Below are positions 1 to 7,632 of a DNA stretch of 39,242 bases, in pieces. The position numbers were made by a program, and so were the translations under genes. A model generated the notes under the pieces. That model had not been told where the DNA came from and made no database searches. It saw only the letters and a program-made list of their open reading frames with translations. The DNA is from an uncultured Christensenellaceae bacterium (GTDB lineage Bacteria; Bacillota; Clostridia; Christensenellales; Borkfalkiaceae), in the NCBI GenBank assembly GCA_910588615.1, contig CAJUOI010000019.1:1-39242 (forward strand), in the 5' to 3' direction. How positions within the stretch are numbered: the stretch's first letter is position 1; each line of letters starts with the position of its first letter.

Positions 1-410
1 GGACCCGTTGCGCCCTGAATGCCCTGTTCGCCCGTTGCACCCGTGGGACCCGTTGCGCCCGTGGGACCCGTTGCGCCCTGAATGCCTTGAATTCCTTGCA
101 CACCTTGCGAGCCCGTTGCACCCGTAGGACCCGTTACGCCCGGAATGCCTTGAATTCCTTGCACGCCCTGCGGACCGGTTGCGCCCGTCGGTCCCGTTGC
201 GCCCGGAATGCCTTGAATTCCTTGCAAACCTTGGATTCCCTGCACGCCTTGCGGACCGGTTGCGCCCGTCGGTCCCGTCGGACCTACGGGTCCCGCAGGA
301 CCTGTCGGACCAGTGGCGCCCCCGTTGCTAACGGGATAGCGAACCACTTTCACCCGCGGATAATCAAAGCAGCACGGGTTGCAGCCGCACCCCGTATTGT
401 AAATAATCAT
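1..410 (-). CDS. Collagen-like G-X-Y repeat protein, 3' end cut by window edge
   Basis: Reading leftwards from ATG 410-408, about 30 non-repetitive residues with a cysteine cluster (TGCGCNPCC) are followed by uninterrupted Gly-X-Y triplets, some 35 of them, to the window edge. The triplets are mostly GPT, GAT, GPQ, GVQ, GIQ and GIP, as in collagen-like bacterial surface proteins. AGGAGG lies 7 bases before the ATG, which fixes the start. There is no signal peptide. Spore-surface collagen-like proteins such as BclA are made in the mother cell and need none, so an exosporium or coat role is possible but inferred. The C-terminal domain is outside the window. The divergent glycosyltransferase is a natural candidate to modify it. 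The sequence AATATGATA upstream resembles a sigma-K -10 (CATANNNTA) only loosely. Confidence 0.85.
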   Translation of the reverse strand, partial: MIIYNTGCGCNPCCFDYPRVKVVRYPVSNGGATGPTGPAGPVGPTGPTGATGPQGVQGIQGLQGIQGIPGATGPTGATGPQGVQGIQGIPGVTGPTGATGSQGVQGIQGIQGATGPTGATGPTGATGEQGIQGATG

Positions 411-425
411 AATGAAACCTCCTGT

Positions 426-453
426 TTGGAAACAAAACGTCCCCTTTTATCAT
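426..453 (+). promoter_or_regulatory. Possible promoter of the glycosyltransferase gene
   Basis: TTGGAA (426-431), 16 bases, TATCAT (448-453). This would give a leader of about 20 bases before ATG 480. It is moderately good and lies in the only intergenic space between the two divergent genes. Confidence 0.4.
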
Positions 454-479
454 ATTGATAATTAGTGAAAAGAGGTTCC

Positions 480-1544
480 ATGAAAATATCGCTGTGTATG
501 ATCGTAAAAGACGAAGAAGCCGTCCTTGCACGCTGCCTGCAAAGCGCGAAAGACGTTGCCGACGAATTGATCATCGTCGACACGGGCTCGACGGACGGCA
601 CGAAAAAAATCGCCGAAGCATTCGGGGCGAAGATTTTCGACTATGAATGGACGGACGATTTTGCCGCTGCCCGCAACTTTTCCTTTTCGAAAGCGTTGGG
701 CGACTATCTCCTATGGTTGGACGCAGACGATTTTCTCCCCCCCGAAAGCGCCGAACGCTTTCCCGCGTTAAAGAAGCAAATCGAAGCAGAACACTTCGAC
801 GTAGTCGTCTGCCCCTACGACGTCGTACAGAACGGCGAAACCGTGTGTACCTTCGGACGGGAGAGGCTTTTGCGGCGCGAATCGCACTTTCGTTGGCAAG
901 GACGCGTACACGAATGTATTGTGCAGCGCGGAAAAATTTTGCGCTCCGACTTTCGCGTGCGCCATCTGGGCAGCGAAAAAGTCCGCGGCGCAAGAAATTT
1001 ACACATCTATCAGAAGTGGGCGGCAGAAGAAAAGCTCGACTCCCGCAACCTCTTTTACTACGGGCGCGAGCTGTACTATAACCGCCTCTACACGGAGGCG
1101 TGCGCCGTGCTCGAAGAAATGCTTGCGGGCGAGGGCTGGTACGTAAACAAAATCGAGGCGTGCAAGATTCTCGGCTGCTGCAAGCGGGAACTCGGAAAAA
1201 AGGAAGAAGCCGCCGCGGCGTTTGCAAAGAGCTTTTTCTACGGCGAACCGCGCGCGGAAATCTTAATCGAGCTCGCCGATACGCTGCGCCAAACAGGAAA
1301 AACGAACGAGGCTGCGTTCTGGTACGAAGCCGCGCTTTCCTGCCGCGGGCACGCACAGGAAGGAGATTTTGAAAACCCGCTCTCGCGCGCACTCGTTCCT
1401 CTTCTGCGACTGTGCCGCCTGTACTACGAGCGCGGCGACACCCCCCGCGCGCACGCCTACCACAAAAAAGCGGAAGCCCTCTTCCCCGACCACCCTTCCG
1501 TGGCGTACAACCGCAAATACTTCCGATCCGTCGGCTTGAAATAA
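480..1544 (+). CDS. GT2 family glycosyltransferase with C-terminal TPR-like region
   Basis: A cytoplasmic enzyme expected to transfer a sugar from a nucleotide-sugar. The N-terminus has the GT-A pattern: MKISLCMIVKDEE, then DELIIVDTGSTDGT, then the metal-binding LWLDADDF around residues 80-87. The second half (about 180-350) is helical with spaced Ala/Tyr/Leu positions (for example YYGRELYYNRLYTEA and AYHKKAEALFPDHP) and looks like TPR repeats, a known arrangement in Firmicutes GT2 proteins. An in-frame GTG lies at 465, but ATG 480 gives the canonical family N-terminus and has AGAGG just upstream. The gene is divergent from the collagen-like gene. Glycosylation of that protein is a reasonable inference; the sugar and acceptor are unknown. 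Confidence 0.85.
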   Translation: MKISLCMIVKDEEAVLARCLQSAKDVADELIIVDTGSTDGTKKIAEAFGAKIFDYEWTDDFAAARNFSFSKALGDYLLWLDADDFLPPESAERFPALKKQIEAEHFDVVVCPYDVVQNGETVCTFGRERLLRRESHFRWQGRVHECIVQRGKILRSDFRVRHLGSEKVRGARNLHIYQKWAAEEKLDSRNLFYYGRELYYNRLYTEACAVLEEMLAGEGWYVNKIEACKILGCCKRELGKKEEAAAAFAKSFFYGEPRAEILIELADTLRQTGKTNEAAFWYEAALSCRGHAQEGDFENPLSRALVPLLRLCRLYYERGDTPRAHAYHKKAEALFPDHPSVAYNRKYFRSVGLK

Positions 1545-1548
1545 TAAA

Positions 1549-1576
1549 ATCGCCGCGTTATGCGGCGATGTTTCTT
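1549..1576. terminator. Bidirectional terminator
   Basis: ATCGCCGC (1549-1556), loop GTTAT, GCGGCGAT (1562-1569). It is followed by GTTTCTT on the plus strand and by TTTTATTATTTC on the minus strand. It would end the glycosyltransferase and, from the other side, the guaA/PPOX transcript. Confidence 0.75.
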
Positions 1577-1630
1577 AAAGCCCGAAATCGGAATTTTTGA
1601 AATTGCAGTAATGCCTCCCCCGTTCGGCGA

Positions 1631-1811
1631 CTGCGCAACGCGCACCGAGGAGGTGTTCGTGGAAAATACATTACGTGCCCCTCGATAATGCGCGGCGCTG
1701 CATCGCCTTGACGTTCGGAAACCCGTTCTCGTCCACCGAACCGATAAACGCCGTCTTTTGCGCGCCGATCAATTTATCAATGCTTTCAACGTCCAGAGTG
1801 TTTATTCCCAT
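1631..1811 (-). pseudogene. Pyridoxamine 5'-phosphate oxidase-like (PPOX) family remnant, frameshifted and truncated
   Basis: The minus strand from ATG 1811 (inside the last codons of guaA) encodes a convincing PPOX-family N-terminus: KLIGAQKTAFIGSVDENGFP followed by NVKAM. The frame then runs through QRRALSRGT to a stop at 1671-1673. Shifting frame restores the next conserved family block, VFSTNTSSVRVAQ, at about 1671-1631. After that the similarity ends and the terminator follows. So one frameshift and loss of the remaining two thirds explain what is seen. Intact members are about 130-160 residues, bind FMN and are typically annotated as general-stress-protein-26-like. It was probably once co-transcribed with guaA. 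Confidence 0.75.
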
Positions 1812-3337
1812 TCGATGGTTGCGGGCGGCTTGCTCGTAATATCGTACACGATCCTGTTCGCGTGCTTCACTTCGTTGGTAATACGGTTGGAAACCGTTTC
1901 GAGCACGTCGAAGGGAATGCGCGCCCAATCCGCCGTCATGGCGTCCACGCTGGTTACCGCGCGCAACGCGATCACGTTTTCGTACGTTCTGAAATCGCCC
2001 TGTACGCCCACCGTTTTGCTGTTTGTGATCACGGCGAAGTACTGCCAGATCTCCCGTTCCAATCCCGCTTTTCTGATTTCCTCGCGGAAGATATAGTCCG
2101 CGTCGCGCAGCGTTTCCAGCTTTTCGCGCGTAACCTCGCCCATAATGCGGATGGCAAGCCCCGGTCCCGGAAAGGGCTGACGCTGCACAACGTCCTCGGG
2201 CAAGCCCAGCTCCGTGCCCACCCTGCGCACCTCGTCCTTGAACAGATCGCGCAAGGGCTCCACGATTTCCTTGAAATCGACAACGGAGGGAAGTCCGCCC
2301 ACGTTGTGATGGCTCTTGATCACGGCGGACTTGTCCTTGCCGCTTTCGATAACGTCGGGATAAATGGTGCCCTGCACGAGAAAATCGACCGCGCCGATTT
2401 TCTTCGCCTCGACTTCGAACACCTTGATAAATTCCGCGCCTATGATCTTGCGCTTCTTTTCGGGATCGGACACGCCCTCGAGCCTACTTAAAAACCGCTC
2501 GCCCGCGTCCGCCTTGATAAGGTTCATGCCCAAGCCGTCGCGGAACACGCGCACGACCTCTTCCGCTTCGTACTTACGCAGCAAGCCGTGGTCGACGAAC
2601 ACGCAGGTAAGATCGTCGCCAACCGCCCTGTGCACGAGCGTTGCGGCGACGGCGGAATCCACCCCGCCCGACATGGCGCAGAGCACTTTTTTTCCCTTTA
2701 ATTTGGTTTTTAACGCGCTTACCTGCTCTTCGACGAAGTTCGCCATCGTCCAGTCGCCCTTCGCCTTACAGACCCCGTACAGGAAGTTTTTCAGGATCAG
2801 ATTGCCGTACTCCGAGTGCACGACCTCGGGGTGGAACTGCACGCCGTAAATTTGAAGCGCGGCGTTACCGAACGCCGTAAACGGACAGCTGTCCGTGCTT
2901 GCAAGCGTCTCGAATCCGTCGGGAAGCCCCGTAACGCGGTCGGTGTGGCTCATCCAGCACACGCTCGTTGCAGGCACGCCCGAGGAAATCGGGCTGTCCT
3001 TTACAAAGGTAAATTCGCGCTTGCCGTATTCGCTTGTTTCCGCATTCTCCACCCTTCCGCCCAACGTAAAGGCAATCAACTGCGCGCCGTAACAGATTCC
3101 GAATATGGGGATACCGAGTTCGAAAATCTCCTTCGGAACGCGCGGCGCTTTATCGCCGTAAACGCTGTTCGGTCCGCCTGTGAAAATAATTCCGATCGGC
3201 GCGTACTGTTTGATTGCCTCCGCCGACATATCGCACGGCTTTAAGTCGCAGTATACGCCCAAATCTCGGACGCGACGCGCTATCAGCTGATTGTACTGCC
3301 CGCCGAAATCCAATACGAGTACCCTTTCGTGTTGCAT
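1802..3337 (-). CDS. guaA: GMP synthase (glutamine-hydrolysing)
   Basis: Converts XMP to GMP with glutamine and ATP, the last step of guanine nucleotide synthesis in the cytoplasm. The class I glutamine amidotransferase domain comes first, with the nucleophilic Cys in GICYGAQL (about residue 82) and the His-Glu pair in VQFHPEVVHSE. The ATP-pyrophosphatase domain carries the P-loop AMSGGVDSA (about 220-228). The dimerisation domain ends in the usual TIEWE. The length of 511 residues is normal. GGAGG precedes ATG 3337. The gene follows guaB on the same strand, but a terminator lies between them. The last codons overlap the start of the decayed PPOX remnant. Confidence 0.98.
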   Translation of the reverse strand: MQHERVLVLDFGGQYNQLIARRVRDLGVYCDLKPCDMSAEAIKQYAPIGIIFTGGPNSVYGDKAPRVPKEIFELGIPIFGICYGAQLIAFTLGGRVENAETSEYGKREFTFVKDSPISSGVPATSVCWMSHTDRVTGLPDGFETLASTDSCPFTAFGNAALQIYGVQFHPEVVHSEYGNLILKNFLYGVCKAKGDWTMANFVEEQVSALKTKLKGKKVLCAMSGGVDSAVAATLVHRAVGDDLTCVFVDHGLLRKYEAEEVVRVFRDGLGMNLIKADAGERFLSRLEGVSDPEKKRKIIGAEFIKVFEVEAKKIGAVDFLVQGTIYPDVIESGKDKSAVIKSHHNVGGLPSVVDFKEIVEPLRDLFKDEVRRVGTELGLPEDVVQRQPFPGPGLAIRIMGEVTREKLETLRDADYIFREEIRKAGLEREIWQYFAVITNSKTVGVQGDFRTYENVIALRAVTSVDAMTADWARIPFDVLETVSNRITNEVKHANRIVYDITSKPPATIEWE

Positions 3338-3354
3338 AAATCCTCCGTAAACTA

Positions 3355-3384
3355 TATGGAAAAAAACGCCCGTGCGGGCGTTTT
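3355..3384 (-). terminator. Terminator between guaB and guaA
   Basis: The arms at 3363-3371 and 3376-3384 pair perfectly (9 bp, loop of four). On the minus strand the hairpin is followed by six or more T. It starts right after the guaB stop and ends about 20 bases before the guaA start. Confidence 0.8.
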
Positions 3385-3386
3385 AT

Positions 3387-4841
3387 TTAATTTCTCGCGC
3401 TGTAATTGGGCGCTTCCTTGCTGATGGAAATATCGTGCGGGTGGCTTTCCAAAAGCCCTGCGTTGGTGATGCGGATAAATTCGGAATCCTTTCTGAGTTC
3501 CTCGATATTGTGTTTTCCGCAGTAACCCATGCCCGAACGCAATCCGCCCTTCATCTGATAGATAATATCCGAAACGCTGCCGCGGAAAGGCACCCTGCCT
3601 TCCACGCCTTCCGGTACGAACTTCTTGTTATTGTCCTGAAAATATCTGTCCTTCGAGCCCGCAGCCATCGCGGAAAGCGAGCCCATGCCCCTGTAAACCT
3701 TAAAGCTTCTGCCCTGATACAGTTCGATTTCTCCGGGGCTTTCCGCAGTGCCCGCAAGCATACTGCCGATCATAACGGCGCTGCCGCCCGCCGCAAGCGC
3801 CTTGACAATATCGCCCGAATATTTGATCCCGCCGTCCGCGATCACGCGCTTGCCAAGCTTGTCCGCCATCTCCGCACAGTCCATGACCGCCGTAAGCTGG
3901 GGGACGCCGATGCCCGCCACCACACGCGTGGTGCAGATGCTCCCCGGTCCGATTCCCACCTTTACGACGTCCGCACCCGCTTCTATCAGCGCCTTGGTCG
4001 CCGCCGCCGTGGCAACGTTGCCCGCGATCAACGGAACGTTCGGATACTTTTTCTTGATTGCCTCCACCTTTTTAAGCACCATGGCGGAGTGCCCGTGCGC
4101 CGTGTCGATGGCAACGACGTCCACCTTCGCCTCAACGAGCGCCGCAACGCGCTCCATCGTGTTCGGCGCCGTGCCGACCGCGGCGCCCACGATCAGCCTT
4201 CCGTGCTTGTCGCGCGCCGAGTTGGGATACTGAATGCTCTTTTCGATGTCCTTGATCGTGATAAGCCCTTTCAGATAGCCCTTCGAGTCTACGATGGGAA
4301 GCTTTTCGATACGGTTTTTCCCGAGGATCTTCTGCGCGTCCTCGAGCGAGGTTCCGACGGGCGCGGTTACGAGGTTCTCTTTGGTCATGACGTTTTCGAT
4401 CGGCTGGTCGTAGTTCGTTTCGAAGCGCAGATCGCGGTTGGTTAATATGCCGACGAGCTTGCCGTTTTTCGTAACGGGTACGCCGCTGATGCGGTAACGT
4501 TCCATCAGGGCGACCGCGTCGCGCACGAGGTTTTCGGGCGCAAGGAAGAACGGATCGGTAATCACGCCGTGCTCGCTGCGCTTTACTTTGTCAACCTCCT
4601 TCGCCTGCTCCTCGATCGTCATATTTTTATGTATGATGCCCATACCGCCCTCGCGTGCCATGGCAATCGCAAGACGGCTTTCCGTTACGGTGTCCATTGC
4701 CGCAGAAACGATGGGAATGTTCAGTTCGATCCCGTCCGTTAAAACGGTGCGAAGGTCTACCTCGTTCGGCAATACGTCGGACGCCTGCGGAACGAGAAGC
4801 ACGTCGTCGAACGTCAATCCTTCTTTAATGATTTTACTCAT
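3387..4841 (-). CDS. guaB: Inosine-5'-monophosphate dehydrogenase
   Basis: Oxidises IMP to XMP with NAD+, the committed step to guanine nucleotides. The TIM barrel is interrupted by a CBS-domain pair at roughly residues 95-210 (SGVPVTKNGKLVGILTNRD and LPIVDSKGYLKGLITIKD). The catalytic loop GIGPGSICTTR holds the active-site Cys, and GGIKYSGD plus the mobile flap region follow. The length of 484 residues is typical. The start overlaps the preceding gene by 8 bases (ATGAGTAA), so translation is probably coupled to it. No purine riboswitch fits in the roughly 20-base leader of this operon. Confidence 0.98.
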   Translation of the reverse strand: MSKIIKEGLTFDDVLLVPQASDVLPNEVDLRTVLTDGIELNIPIVSAAMDTVTESRLAIAMAREGGMGIIHKNMTIEEQAKEVDKVKRSEHGVITDPFFLAPENLVRDAVALMERYRISGVPVTKNGKLVGILTNRDLRFETNYDQPIENVMTKENLVTAPVGTSLEDAQKILGKNRIEKLPIVDSKGYLKGLITIKDIEKSIQYPNSARDKHGRLIVGAAVGTAPNTMERVAALVEAKVDVVAIDTAHGHSAMVLKKVEAIKKKYPNVPLIAGNVATAAATKALIEAGADVVKVGIGPGSICTTRVVAGIGVPQLTAVMDCAEMADKLGKRVIADGGIKYSGDIVKALAAGGSAVMIGSMLAGTAESPGEIELYQGRSFKVYRGMGSLSAMAAGSKDRYFQDNNKKFVPEGVEGRVPFRGSVSDIIYQMKGGLRSGMGYCGKHNIEELRKDSEFIRITNAGLLESHPHDISISKEAPNYSARN

Positions 4842-5463
4842 CGACAGTACCCTCCAAAAATTTTATAAACCTCGAATAGGTTTCGCTTTCTTCGTAATGT
4901 TGTTCGCGGATTTTTCCGAGATACACGAAGGCAGTCTCCCCGTCCTTTGCCGATACGATCTCCAATGTCAAAGCCGCCGCGGGACTGCCCGCCGTAAACG
5001 CAACCGTCTGCTCGATCGCAAAGTCGCAGGCAGCCGATTTGCCCTCTTCCGTCTTTGCAATGCGGTACTTCACCCCAGCGGCAAGTCCCATAAGATATTC
5101 GCGGAAATTCGTCTGAACCCCCTCGGGTTCGTTTTCGACTTTATACGCGATACAGAACGCCTCGAACTCCTCGCGGCGCTCGCTTCCATCTTCGCCGTAC
5201 AAAACGGTAAAACGGTCGTTCGCCGTACGGTTGTCCTTTTTTTCCGCGGCAATAATAAAGGAGCGCGAAAGACATTCGAGATTTCCCGAACGCTCGTACT
5301 CCTGATAGGCGTAATCTCCGCTGATGCTCTCCATGCCGAGAGACGCGGTAAAATTCATCATTGCGGACGGCGCGCAGAAAGAAGTGATCCCGAATACGGC
5401 AATCGCGAGAATAACGGTAACTCCGAACGTGATGAGCGCTGTCTTTAAAATAATCTTTTTCAT
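4834..5463 (-). CDS. Membrane-anchored protein of unknown function upstream of guaB
   Basis: I do not recognise this 209-residue protein. Residues 7-30 form one hydrophobic segment (TALITFGVTVILAIAVFGIT), a membrane anchor or uncleaved signal. The rest is a soluble, mixed-charge domain predicted to lie outside the membrane (for example YQEYERSGNLECLSRSF and an AKTEEGKSAACDFAIEQTV stretch). It has its own consensus promoter, and its stop overlaps the guaB start, so it is the first gene of the guaB transcript. No clear Shine-Dalgarno sequence precedes ATG 5463. A link to purine metabolism is not evident from the sequence. Confidence 0.75.
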   Translation of the reverse strand: MKKIILKTALITFGVTVILAIAVFGITSFCAPSAMMNFTASLGMESISGDYAYQEYERSGNLECLSRSFIIAAEKKDNRTANDRFTVLYGEDGSERREEFEAFCIAYKVENEPEGVQTNFREYLMGLAAGVKYRIAKTEEGKSAACDFAIEQTVAFTAGSPAAALTLEIVSAKDGETAFVYLGKIREQHYEESETYSRFIKFLEGTVDE

Positions 5464-5492
5464 GAGAAAATACTTTTTCGCTTATTTTATCT

Positions 5493-5521
5493 ATTGTATC
5501 ATACGAAAAACAAAAAATCAA
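5493..5521 (-). promoter_or_regulatory. Sigma-A promoter of the guaB transcript
   Basis: TTGATT (5521-5516), exactly 17 bases, TACAAT (5498-5493). The predicted start near 5486 gives a leader of about 23 bases, too short for a riboswitch. Confidence 0.8.
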
Positions 5522-5541
5522 CCGAAACGAGGAAAAAAGTC

Positions 5542-6225
5542 ATGTTGCAGGGCGTATTTTCATACAGATATAGCATGAAAAAAATTTTTATCGGGCTCAG
5601 CTGCGCGCTCGCTTTCGTCCCGCTCTTCTGTGCATGCAGCCCCAAAATCGATTACTACTCGCACGCTTCGGAGATTCGAAGCGATATTTTCCGCGCGGAA
5701 GAGGAGGATTTTACGCTGACCGTTTCCTGCATTTCGCGCGAATACCCCTACGTTTCGGACGGCATCGCCGCACCCAAAACAAATCTCTTGGAGATATCCC
5801 TCGCTACCGATCTGCGGGAAGAGTTCAGCGTGTACCTTATAGGCGATACGAAAATCGGCGGCGAAACGTCCTTCCGCAACACGCGGGGCGATTATTTCTA
5901 TTCGGAGGGCGTAAAGCAGTTTCCCGACACCGCCGTTACCGTGCGCGTGGAATGGAAGGACGGAAGCCGAGAATTCACTGCCACCTCCGTGAAGAACGAG
6001 CGCACGCTCACCCCGAAAGAGGCGCTGAACAAGGCTCTGTCGAACGAAAAGGAAACGCTCGCGGGAATGACGAAAAACGGTCAGTTCGAGGGGGAATTTT
6101 ACGTGCGTCTTCTGCGAAGGGATAAAAATTACTACTACGTAGGCATCGTTTCCAAGGATGCGGGCGTGATTTCCCTTCTGCTGGACGGCGAAAGCGGCGA
6201 AGTGTTGGCGCGGCGGGAGAGCTGA
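5542..6225 (+). CDS. Putative lipoprotein with PepSY-like C-terminal features
   Basis: The core hydrophobic segment (KKIFIGLSCALAFVPLFCAC) ends in a Cys-containing lipobox-like site, so a lipid-anchored exported protein is likely. ATG 5542 is preceded by GAGG 9 bases upstream and adds 11 residues before MKKIFIG. The internal ATG 5575 would give a textbook signal peptide but has no ribosome site. The mature part (about 200 residues) contains a repeated pairing of beta segments, and the end (YYYVGIVSKDAGVISLLLDGESGEVLARRES) resembles the DG-x-G-x-V/L pattern of PepSY-type domains. That resemblance is weak. Function unknown. The gene is divergent from the guaB operon. Confidence 0.75.
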   Translation: MLQGVFSYRYSMKKIFIGLSCALAFVPLFCACSPKIDYYSHASEIRSDIFRAEEEDFTLTVSCISREYPYVSDGIAAPKTNLLEISLATDLREEFSVYLIGDTKIGGETSFRNTRGDYFYSEGVKQFPDTAVTVRVEWKDGSREFTATSVKNERTLTPKEALNKALSNEKETLAGMTKNGQFEGEFYVRLLRRDKNYYYVGIVSKDAGVISLLLDGESGEVLARRES

Positions 6226-6250
6226 ACATTTTTCGGATTTCATTCACCGC

Positions 6251-6279
6251 TTGACTTTTTTCGCTATATTGGCTATAAT
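6251..6279 (+). promoter_or_regulatory. Consensus promoter giving a leaderless mRNA
   Basis: TTGACT (6251-6256), 17 bases, TATAAT (6274-6279). The ATG of the next gene is at 6287, 7 bases after the -10 box, so transcription should start at or one base before the start codon. There is no Shine-Dalgarno sequence. Confidence 0.85.
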
Positions 6280-6286
6280 ATAGCGT

Positions 6287-7150
6287 ATGCAAAAACGGGA
6301 AAAAATACTTTACCGCGCCTGTGCGGTGTTCTTATCGGTTCTTGTGATTCTCTTCGCGCTCGTTGCGGGCGTGATGATCGCAAATTCCGTCGCCGATAAA
6401 AACGTGCGCTATACGCCCGATTACGAAAGAATCGACCTCGCTCCCATCCTCGAAAAGGGCGCCCTGACGGACGGGGATTACGACGTTCTCTACCGACAGA
6501 CCGGTCTGACGAAAATCGGCGTGCAGGCGGTACTGCAGGATCTTGTAAATACCGAAACGCCGCTTTCCCGACTGCGGGAGTTTCAGGAGGCTTTTTTTGC
6601 CGAACAGGAACGGCTGCACGAAACGATAAGCCCCATTACACAGCGCGATTACTACGCATATCCCGCCCCCTTCGTGCCTTTGGAGACAGGGGACGTCATC
6701 GTAAGCGCAAGCACGCACTCGCTCGGCTGGCGGCACGGGCACGCGGCAATCGTCGTAAACAATTTCGGCACGACGCTCGAATCCATCTGCCTCGGCGTAC
6801 CCAGCGCACTCACCACGAACGGCTTCGAGTATTTTGCGGAATGCTCCACGTTTATGGTGCTGAGAATGAAAGACGCGGACAAGAAAACACGGGAGGAGAT
6901 CGGCACCGCCGCAAGAAAGGAGCTCTGCGGCATTCCCTACTCGATCAGCGTGGGCGTCTTTTCAAAAAAGGATCAGGGAAGACAAGCCAAAATGACGCAG
7001 TGCGCTCACCTTGTATGGCAGGCGTATAAAAACTTCGGGTACGATATCGACTATAACGGCGGCGCGGTGGTTGCCCCGTGCGATATTGCCCGCTCGCCCT
7101 ATTTCGAAGTCGTGCAGATATACGGATTCCACCCCGATAAACTTTGGTAA
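6287..7150 (+). CDS. Membrane-anchored permuted NlpC/P60 (YiiX-like) papain-fold protein
   Basis: After one N-terminal transmembrane segment (about 10-35) and a spacer, the C-terminal domain shows the circularly permuted NlpC/P60 order. The first motif is GDVIVSASTHSL with GHAAIVV (catalytic His side). The motif TQCAHLVWQAYKNFG (catalytic Cys) comes later, ending in the VVAPCDIARSPYF block typical of YiiX/YycO-like proteins. Members are thought to act as cysteine peptidases or amidases on the cell envelope; the substrate here is unknown. The start is set by the promoter: ATG 6287 lies immediately after the -10 region and directly precedes the membrane anchor, and no later start keeps the anchor. 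Confidence 0.8.
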   Translation: MQKREKILYRACAVFLSVLVILFALVAGVMIANSVADKNVRYTPDYERIDLAPILEKGALTDGDYDVLYRQTGLTKIGVQAVLQDLVNTETPLSRLREFQEAFFAEQERLHETISPITQRDYYAYPAPFVPLETGDVIVSASTHSLGWRHGHAAIVVNNFGTTLESICLGVPSALTTNGFEYFAECSTFMVLRMKDADKKTREEIGTAARKELCGIPYSISVGVFSKKDQGRQAKMTQCAHLVWQAYKNFGYDIDYNGGAVVAPCDIARSPYFEVVQIYGFHPDKLW

Positions 7151-7214
7151 AAAATACGCCTCCCGTTACAGTAGTTGCCATAGGGAATTTAATAAAACGT
7201 AAATAAAAAGATTT

Positions 7215-7240
7215 AGGCATAGCGTTAAGCTGTGCCTTTT
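7215..7240 (+). terminator. Terminator-like hairpin inside the island
   Basis: AGGCATAGC (7215-7223), loop GTTAA, GCTGTGCCT (7229-7237), then TTT. A closely related hairpin occurs at 31719-31744. Confidence 0.7.
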
Positions 7241-7264
7241 CTGTACTTTTTTTCGTGGACGAAT

Positions 7265-7282
7265 TAGGCTACTCGTAGCCTA
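7265..7282. repeat. Short palindrome
   Basis: TAGGCTAC-TC-GTAGCCTA, 8-bp perfect arms around two bases, in the AT-rich stretch upstream of the small ORF. It could be a protein-binding site or a structural element of the island. It is about 45 bases upstream of the -35 box of the small gene. Confidence 0.5.
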
Positions 7283-7326
7283 GTGAGATATAGATATGAT
7301 TTATATTTCCCGCAAAATTCAATCAG

Positions 7327-7355
7327 TTGCGTTCTTCCATTTTTCGTGATATAAT
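7327..7355 (+). promoter_or_regulatory. Promoter of the 55-residue ORF
   Basis: TTGCGT (7327-7332), 17 bases, TATAAT (7350-7355) with the extended -10 dinucleotide TG in place. The predicted start near 7362 leaves a leader of about 36 bases. Confidence 0.75.
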
Positions 7356-7397
7356 GATTGTACGATAAACAATAATTTACAAGTGAGGCGAGAAATT

Positions 7398-7565
7398 ATG
7401 AACACCGAAATTCGGGTTGCTATTGATAAATTTAAAGAGGTAAAAGATATATTAAAAAAATTTGATAGCAAAGATGAGGCAATAGAGTATCTGGTCAATG
7501 AAACAAAATTATCAAAAGAAGAATGTTCTACTGCATACGACATTATTATTAAAATTGAAAATTAA
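7398..7565 (+). CDS. Small charged protein of unknown function (55 aa)
   Basis: MNTEIRVAIDKFKEVKDILK begins a 55-residue, Lys/Glu-rich, apparently all-helical protein with no signal peptide and no cysteine motif (one Cys). GAGG lies about 9 bases before ATG 7398, and an in-frame GTG at 7383 overlaps that site, so 7398 is preferred. Its AT-rich codon use differs from both neighbours. It has its own promoter, and a strong dyad follows it. It is the only gene of the AT-rich island. I recognise no family. A regulatory or antitoxin-like small protein is possible but not shown. Confidence 0.65.
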   Translation: MNTEIRVAIDKFKEVKDILKKFDSKDEAIEYLVNETKLSKEECSTAYDIIIKIEN

Positions 7566-7598
7566 ATTTCAATTTATCCTTCTAAATAGTTTGCAGTT

Positions 7599-7632
7599 AA
7601 AAGTTCTCAAACAAATTTGTTTGAGAACTTTT
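7599..7632. terminator. Long perfect dyad, terminator of the small ORF
   Basis: Two 17-base arms (7599-7615 and 7616-7632) are perfect inverted copies with no fixed spacer: AAAAGTTCTCAAACAAA and its complement. The plus-strand arm ends in TTTT. It can terminate in both directions and would also shield hemW from read-through. Confidence 0.8.

Noticed and set aside
1..330. Tandem DNA repeats at the left edge as a CRISPR or VNTR locus
   Set aside because: The periodicity is in 9-base steps and encodes Gly-X-Y triplets in one frame, so it is protein-coding repetition.
571..1392. Long minus-strand open frame opposite the glycosyltransferase
   Set aside because: Arg/Ser-rich composition, no ribosome site, and wholly antisense to a clear gene. 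GC-rich codon use opens such frames.
3372..4445. Long plus-strand frame opposite guaB
   Set aside because: Antisense to a certain gene, low-complexity Arg/His composition, no family motif.
5463..5490. Purine or guanidine riboswitch before the guaB operon
   Set aside because: The promoter leaves a leader of about 23 bases, too short for any such element.
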